A DNA stretch of 37,011 nucleotides from a virus. The notes under the pieces were generated by a model. The model worked only from the letters and a program-made list of their open reading frames with translations, was not told the DNA's origin and did no database searches. Position 1 is the first letter of the stretch, and each line of letters starts with the position of its first letter. Below are positions 32,890 to 37,011 of the stretch, piece by piece. Both the position numbers and the translations under genes were made by a program. Location of the stretch: positions 1 through 37,011 of the IMG/VR virus record IMGVR_UViG_3300021197_000448. One strand, given 5' to 3'.

Positions 32890-33183
32890 ACATATGCTAA
32901 TACTTGTGACTACACCATTTAAATTAGCGAATGTATAATAAGAAAGAGATATTCTTATATATCTATTTGTCTGAACTGTTGTACCAGTAGAATTAGTATA
33001 TACCGTGTCACCTACAACAGGTAGTGATCCGCTTCCATTATGCCAATAACTTGTGGCTATTGTCTGTGTACATATAAACTTAATACCCATTTGTCCGGCG
33101 GAACCAGAAAATTGAGTTACAGTACTACAGTCTTTATCATAACCGTACCAGTCTGAAAATTTATATGGATAAGCTATAGGCAT
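32887..33183 (-). CDS. Small beta-rich tail accessory protein ending in Cys
   Basis: A 98-residue protein of strand-forming segments (MPIAYPYKFSDWYGYDKDCS, GSLPVVGDTVYTNSTGTTVQ, RYIRISLSYYTFANLNGVV) ending SISIC. The VGDTVYTNSTGTT part recalls short tail-appendage domains repeated in aquatic phages. It follows the 148-residue protein with an 11-base gap and precedes the DUF7936-like gene. Likely a small tail component. Function is inferred only from position and composition. Confidence 0.75.
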   Translation of the reverse strand: MPIAYPYKFSDWYGYDKDCSTVTQFSGSAGQMGIKFICTQTIATSYWHNGSGSLPVVGDTVYTNSTGTTVQTNRYIRISLSYYTFANLNGVVTSISIC

Positions 33184-33194
33184 AATTTATACTT

Positions 33195-33641
33195 TTATGG
33201 GCAGCTACAGCTAGTTGCTGTTACTGCTCCTGTTGTTGTGTTTGTTGATATTGCAGGACAATTACAAGGGCCTCCAAACCAAGTTGTTCCTGATGGTCCC
33301 TGAATAAATCCACCACCACCCGTATAAATAGCTCCGCTTACACTGCTATATATAATAGTTCCTGTTGTTACCGCTGATAGAGCAACTGTTGTGTATAGTG
33401 TCGTTACGTTACCTCCACCGCTATAAATAGTAAAAGAGTTATATGTACCTCTATCTGCTGGATTTGGTGTGCAACTAGTGTTTACTGTTGGATAACTAAC
33501 CGTTGACCCATGCGAGTTACCACCATTTACCATGTCATACAAAGATATAGTACCCATGCTTTGACTACCATTGTAATCACCGTGTTTTGCTTCTCTTGCC
33601 ATCTTAAGCATCGATAACTGACCGCTAGTTGGTATTGCCAT
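33195..33641 (-). CDS. Small tail accessory protein with C-terminal CSCP, 148 residues
   Basis: A 148-residue protein. The N-terminus (MAIPTSGQLSMLKMAREAKH, then SQSMGTISLYDMVNGG) is a module I recall at the start of many short tail or appendage proteins in marine phages. The rest is Gly/Ser/Thr-rich and beta-like (TTLYTTVALSAVTTGTIIYS). It contains PCNCP and ends TSCSCP, so CxC pairs recur. The ATG overlaps the fibre gene's stop as TAATG, indicating coupling to the fibre. It could be a fibre partner or baseplate-like component. Confidence 0.78.
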   Translation of the reverse strand: MAIPTSGQLSMLKMAREAKHGDYNGSQSMGTISLYDMVNGGNSHGSTVSYPTVNTSCTPNPADRGTYNSFTIYSGGGNVTTLYTTVALSAVTTGTIIYSSVSGAIYTGGGGFIQGPSGTTWFGGPCNCPAISTNTTTGAVTATSCSCP

Positions 33642-36600
33642 TACTTATTACAATTACAGTTATTTAACTTTAATTCCTCTATTTCAGCTTTTAATTCTTT
33701 TATAGCTTCTAATAATATAGGTGTTATACCTTGATATCTTAAAGATAAATTACCTTTACCATTATCTCTAACGAGTTCTGGTAACACTTCTTGAACATCT
33801 TGAGCTATAAAACCTATATCTTCTTTTATTTCTAATATACTTTCACTGTCTTTCCAATCAAAAGTAACCCCTTGAAGTTGCATTGCTTTATCTAAAGCAC
33901 TTTCAATTGGTTTAATGTTTTCTTTATATTTTTTATCAGAAGGAGATCCATATGCTATCACATCTCCTTTTACTGTTAAATCTCCACCGCCTGTGGTACT
34001 CGTGTCTAAATCCATGTAAGCAGTTTCAGCTGTACCCGATGCATCATTACTCCATCTAAAGTTGTAACCGTTTCCAGCCGTTACTTTAAATTGACCAGAT
34101 TTACTACTTGTTGCATTTGGCTTTAAGTGTAGAACAGCATTTCCAGCTGTACTAGATTCAATTACAACGTGAGGATTAATAGCACTAAACTTAGCAATTT
34201 GGCCACTTATACTTCCTTTTCTAACTTCAAGTAAAGCAGAAGGGTTATTAATTCCAATACCAACATTACCACCAGATTTTATACGCATGTACTCTGCAAC
34301 ACCAGCAGTGCTTTTTCCAACAAATGCTAGATCACTAGCATCACTACCTGATCTTATAGCTACTATTCTACTTACGGAATTATTATTAGTACCTACGGTA
34401 AAAAGCAGTTGTGAAAAATTGTTAGTATTACCGGATGTATTTGTATTATTTATTGTAGTACCTACAGAAGCTTGACCACCTGTATCAGTAGAACTATAAA
34501 CTGTGGCTTGACTTCCTAGAACATGAAGCTTATTCGTAGGATTAGTCGTGCCGATCCCCACGTTGCCTTTTTGAGAACCTCCACCAATAGTCATAACTAT
34601 ACTACTTGCAGAAGTATTTGATCCTGTAATAAAGTTTATATTACCCGCGCTGATACCACCTACACCTCTATTGATTATATTAGTATCTTGATATGTTCCA
34701 AAACTTCCATTTCCTCCACTTGTGACTTGTTCTATTTGTGTAACAGCAGCAGAATTAGTACCGGCAGATATTTTAAACAAAGCACTACCATAATTATTAA
34801 CAGGATTGTAGTCTAAATGTAGCATTTGCTTAATAGTACCAGTATTTTCTGCAAACTCTATTTCTAACGGAGAATCAGGCCCAGTCGTCCCGATCCCGAC
34901 GTTTCCAGAACTTTTTATACGCATTTTTTCTGAACTACCAGTTTCAAACTTTATATCAGTTGAGCCATTAGATGCATTTATATTAAAGTCGCTTGTTCCA
35001 TAATGAATTAAATCAGTTAGTACATATGCGCTTGCTCTAGCTATTATATTTCCATTAACATCTAATTTGAAACCACTTTGTGCAGTTCCTCCAATTCCTA
35101 CGTTTCCAGAACTGTCAATACGCATACGCTCCATATTATTTGAAGTGCCCGCTACGTTAAAAGTCATCGCATTGCTTCCACCACTAGTAGATGTTACTAT
35201 ATAATTTATAGAACCTTTAATTCCTGCGCCTTGACCCGAACCATCTTCTCCAAAGAAATTTACACCACCAATTCTATCTCCAACAGTCCAACTTGAATCA
35301 TTTTTTGAACATTTTAAAGTTATTATAGAAGTATTCGCTAAAGGGCTTTTTAAACTTAAAAGCGTGCCAGGCGCGTCTTCGCCTATTCCTACGTTGCCAC
35401 CGGTAGGATTTAATAATAAATTTCTTAAAGTTGCACCCTCTGCAGCTTGAATCCAACCATAACTATTTTCTACAACACCTAAAAGTAATTTAGATCCTCC
35501 AGTCGTGTTAGTCACAGAAATTATTTCATTTCCATCTGCAGGCGTAGCGCTAGCACCCTTAACCTCTAATTTTGCTTGAGGATCAGTAACCCCGATCCCA
35601 ACATTGCCAGGCTGTGTAAGTATCATGGTCGTTTCGTTGACAGACGTTGAGCTTCTAGTACTTCTTAAAAAAGCTAAATCAGAACCAAAAGGCTCGTTTG
35701 ATGCGGTAGCAGGTGCCGTAACCATAGCTATATCCCACTTGTATATATCTTCGTTATTAACTCCTGTTTGACTAGTCTTAAAAGTTAATGCAGATCTTTT
35801 AGTACCTATAGCTTGAGAGCTAACAGCGTTCCAACCCACTGTTATATCATAATTACTACCATCATCTAATCCACCAACTTGTAAAGCTGTGCCCGGACTA
35901 GTCGTTCCAATACCTACGTTACCTCCAGAAGTAATACGCATATATTCAGTCGCGGCATCATTACCCGAGAATAGAATAGCTGCGTTTGCTGTTGAATGTT
36001 GAGAATCTATTCTTAAATAATTACCACTAGAATCCCATTTTATAGTACCGCTTGAATTATGCCAATCACCTATTAAAACGCTTGGATCAGCACCTTGACC
36101 TCCTTGTAATAAAACTCCATAGTATTCAGTAGTAGCGTTGTTAACTGCTAGTTGACCTACAACGTGGAGTTTTCTTAAAGGATTTGTAGCACCAATCCCG
36201 ACATTGCCGTTATGTAAAACAGTAACAGCAACTCCTCCAGCTGTACTTGTTCCATTGTCGTTAAGAGGTTTTATTGTATACTTAGTATCGTCTACACTTG
36301 TAGCAAAAACCCTTTGATTAGCGGTTGCTCCATTATCAGATAATACAATTCCCGCAAAAGAATCTCCTTCAATTATCATTTGTCCTCTATCGGTTCCACC
36401 GTCTACATGTAGCCTTGTAGTTCCATAAGATGCACCGTGTAAAGTTCCCGGATTAGTTGTTCCGATTCCTAAGTTGCCGGATGAATTTAACACCATCTTA
36501 ATAACATCAGAAACTCCAAATTGAATACCTCCTTCACCTCTAAGCCCTAAATTATCAACTGTTCCTCCTGTTAGCATATTTGGAGCATCACCAACAAATC

Positions 36601-37011
36601 CAATAAACCCATCAGAAGTATCTTGAAATGTAATATATGCTCTTGTTTCTCCTTTTATGTGTAATAATGATTCAGGCGAAGTCGTTCCGATTCCTACTCT
36701 TTGATCAGAATCTATACTTACTGCTTCTGTTCCATTTGAAACCAAGGATAATCTACCTGTATTAGCAGTATAAGTGTAGTTTGATAAATCGTGAAATCCA
36801 TAACCTCTAGTATTTGTGTGCCCTGCTAGTACTTTACCATCTTGAACTACAAGCTTTTCAGTAGGATTAGTCGTTCCTATACCGACGTTGCCTGAACTAT
36901 TAATACGCATTTTTTCTGAACCTTGAATTAAGAATCTATGGTAACCATTTGTATTGTAACCCATATAACCCCAAAATCCTCCACCAAATATTTCATAATT
37001 AGCATTAGCAG
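33641..37011 (-). CDS. Tail fibre with C-terminal S74 intramolecular chaperone, 5' end outside the window
   Basis: At least 1122 residues. The frame stays open upstream of the ATG at 36964 to the window edge, adding NYEIFGGGFWGY-like sequence that fits the fibre, so the gene very likely starts outside. The body carries eleven copies of a G-N-V-G-I-G-x-T-x-P-x-x-x-L-x-V motif, spaced roughly 50-140 residues apart, typical of trimeric fibres. Residues from about 1009 onward form an S74 (endosialidase-type) chaperone domain: SDKKYKENIKPI, then DIGFIAQDVQEVLPEL and LLEAIKELKAEIEELKL. The Ser and Lys of SDKKYK fit the self-cleavage pair. It ends CNCNK. The fibre should recognise the host surface. 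Confidence 0.93.
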   Translation of the reverse strand, partial: ANANYEIFGGGFWGYMGYNTNGYHRFLIQGSEKMRINSSGNVGIGTTNPTEKLVVQDGKVLAGHTNTRGYGFHDLSNYTYTANTGRLSLVSNGTEAVSIDSDQRVGIGTTSPESLLHIKGETRAYITFQDTSDGFIGFVGDAPNMLTGGTVDNLGLRGEGGIQFGVSDVIKMVLNSSGNLGIGTTNPGTLHGASYGTTRLHVDGGTDRGQMIIEGDSFAGIVLSDNGATANQRVFATSVDDTKYTIKPLNDNGTSTAGGVAVTVLHNGNVGIGATNPLRKLHVVGQLAVNNATTEYYGVLLQGGQGADPSVLIGDWHNSSGTIKWDSSGNYLRIDSQHSTANAAILFSGNDAATEYMRITSGGNVGIGTTSPGTALQVGGLDDGSNYDITVGWNAVSSQAIGTKRSALTFKTSQTGVNNEDIYKWDIAMVTAPATASNEPFGSDLAFLRSTRSSTSVNETTMILTQPGNVGIGVTDPQAKLEVKGASATPADGNEIISVTNTTGGSKLLLGVVENSYGWIQAAEGATLRNLLLNPTGGNVGIGEDAPGTLLSLKSPLANTSIITLKCSKNDSSWTVGDRIGGVNFFGEDGSGQGAGIKGSINYIVTSTSGGSNAMTFNVAGTSNNMERMRIDSSGNVGIGGTAQSGFKLDVNGNIIARASAYVLTDLIHYGTSDFNINASNGSTDIKFETGSSEKMRIKSSGNVGIGTTGPDSPLEIEFAENTGTIKQMLHLDYNPVNNYGSALFKISAGTNSAAVTQIEQVTSGGNGSFGTYQDTNIINRGVGGISAGNINFITGSNTSASSIVMTIGGGSQKGNVGIGTTNPTNKLHVLGSQATVYSSTDTGGQASVGTTINNTNTSGNTNNFSQLLFTVGTNNNSVSRIVAIRSGSDASDLAFVGKSTAGVAEYMRIKSGGNVGIGINNPSALLEVRKGSISGQIAKFSAINPHVVIESSTAGNAVLHLKPNATSSKSGQFKVTAGNGYNFRWSNDASGTAETAYMDLDTSTTGGGDLTVKGDVIAYGSPSDKKYKENIKPIESALDKAMQLQGVTFDWKDSESILEIKEDIGFIAQDVQEVLPELVRDNGKGNLSLRYQGITPILLEAIKELKAEIEELKLNNCNCNK

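Noticed and set aside
33641-36964. Fibre gene starting at the ATG at 36964
   Set aside because: The frame continues open to the window edge with fibre-like sequence upstream, so this Met is probably internal.
1-37011. Whole-genome reassignment of TAA to an amino acid
   Set aside because: TAA is the natural stop of most genes here (for example groEL, portal, scaffold-like and ring proteins) with new genes starting right after. Only two internal TAA codons were found in about 37 kb.
1-37011. tRNA genes, CRISPR arrays, integrase, attachment sites or insertion sequences
   Set aside because: No cloverleaf-like segment, spaced repeat array or transposase-like protein was seen by eye. The gaps between genes are too short to hold most of these.

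Overview
The window is a near gap-free, single-strand block of late genes from an AT-rich tailed bacteriophage. Every gene I can support reads right to left on the minus strand. The order terminase large subunit, portal, acidic scaffold-like protein, major capsid protein, ring/adaptor proteins, a giant muzzle-like tail protein, then very large internal virion proteins matches crAss-like (Crassvirales-type) short-tailed phages. The portal, the ring proteins and the muzzle start (key residues MNKDLDERLVPNGEYRDALN) support this most strongly. An aquatic phage of a Bacteroidota host is the best guess: low GC, no clear Shine-Dalgarno sequences, and small proteins of types I associate with marine phages (DUF6321-like, DUF7936-like, S74 fibre). 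Family names come from memory of sequence patterns, not from searches.

Layout in transcription order (high to low coordinate). 37011-32461: S74-type tail fibre (5' end outside the window) followed by small beta-rich tail proteins. 32399-29767: a Cys-containing unknown, a chaperonin pair in the order groEL then groES, and a possible winged-helix protein. 29764-26801: small, mostly basic proteins sharing SPxK motifs, with a mini HExxH protein, a DUF6321-like protein and a 51-residue gene among them. 26789-25492: four short genes leading into packaging, the last a candidate small terminase subunit. 25492-18101: TerL, portal, scaffold-like protein, major capsid protein. 18018-15468: a capsid/neck protein flanked by two strong hairpins, then two ring/adaptor proteins. 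15461-9690: muzzle-like tail protein with an appended Ig/cadherin-like region. 9687-7254: beta-rich and Cys-rich tail accessory proteins. 7218-1: internal virion proteins, a lipoprotein, and a giant protein with a membrane-active-looking region and a HELGH metallopeptidase motif, running off the left edge.

How the parts fit: TerL and portal package DNA into a capsid built on the scaffold-like protein. The phage chaperonin probably helps fold the capsid or the very large tail proteins. The ring and muzzle proteins form the short tail, the fibre and accessory proteins contact the host, and the internal proteins would be ejected.

The strangest features are two in-frame TAA codons, one splitting the muzzle protein (14916-14918) and one splitting the giant internal protein (1956-1958). 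Both have long open frame continuing immediately in the same frame. TAA is the usual stop of neighbouring genes, so general recoding is unlikely. The second unusual feature is the SPxK protein family with its shared MAFK(M/L) N-terminus. I saw no tRNA, CRISPR array, integrase or insertion sequence. No stretch over 300 bases lacks a gene.
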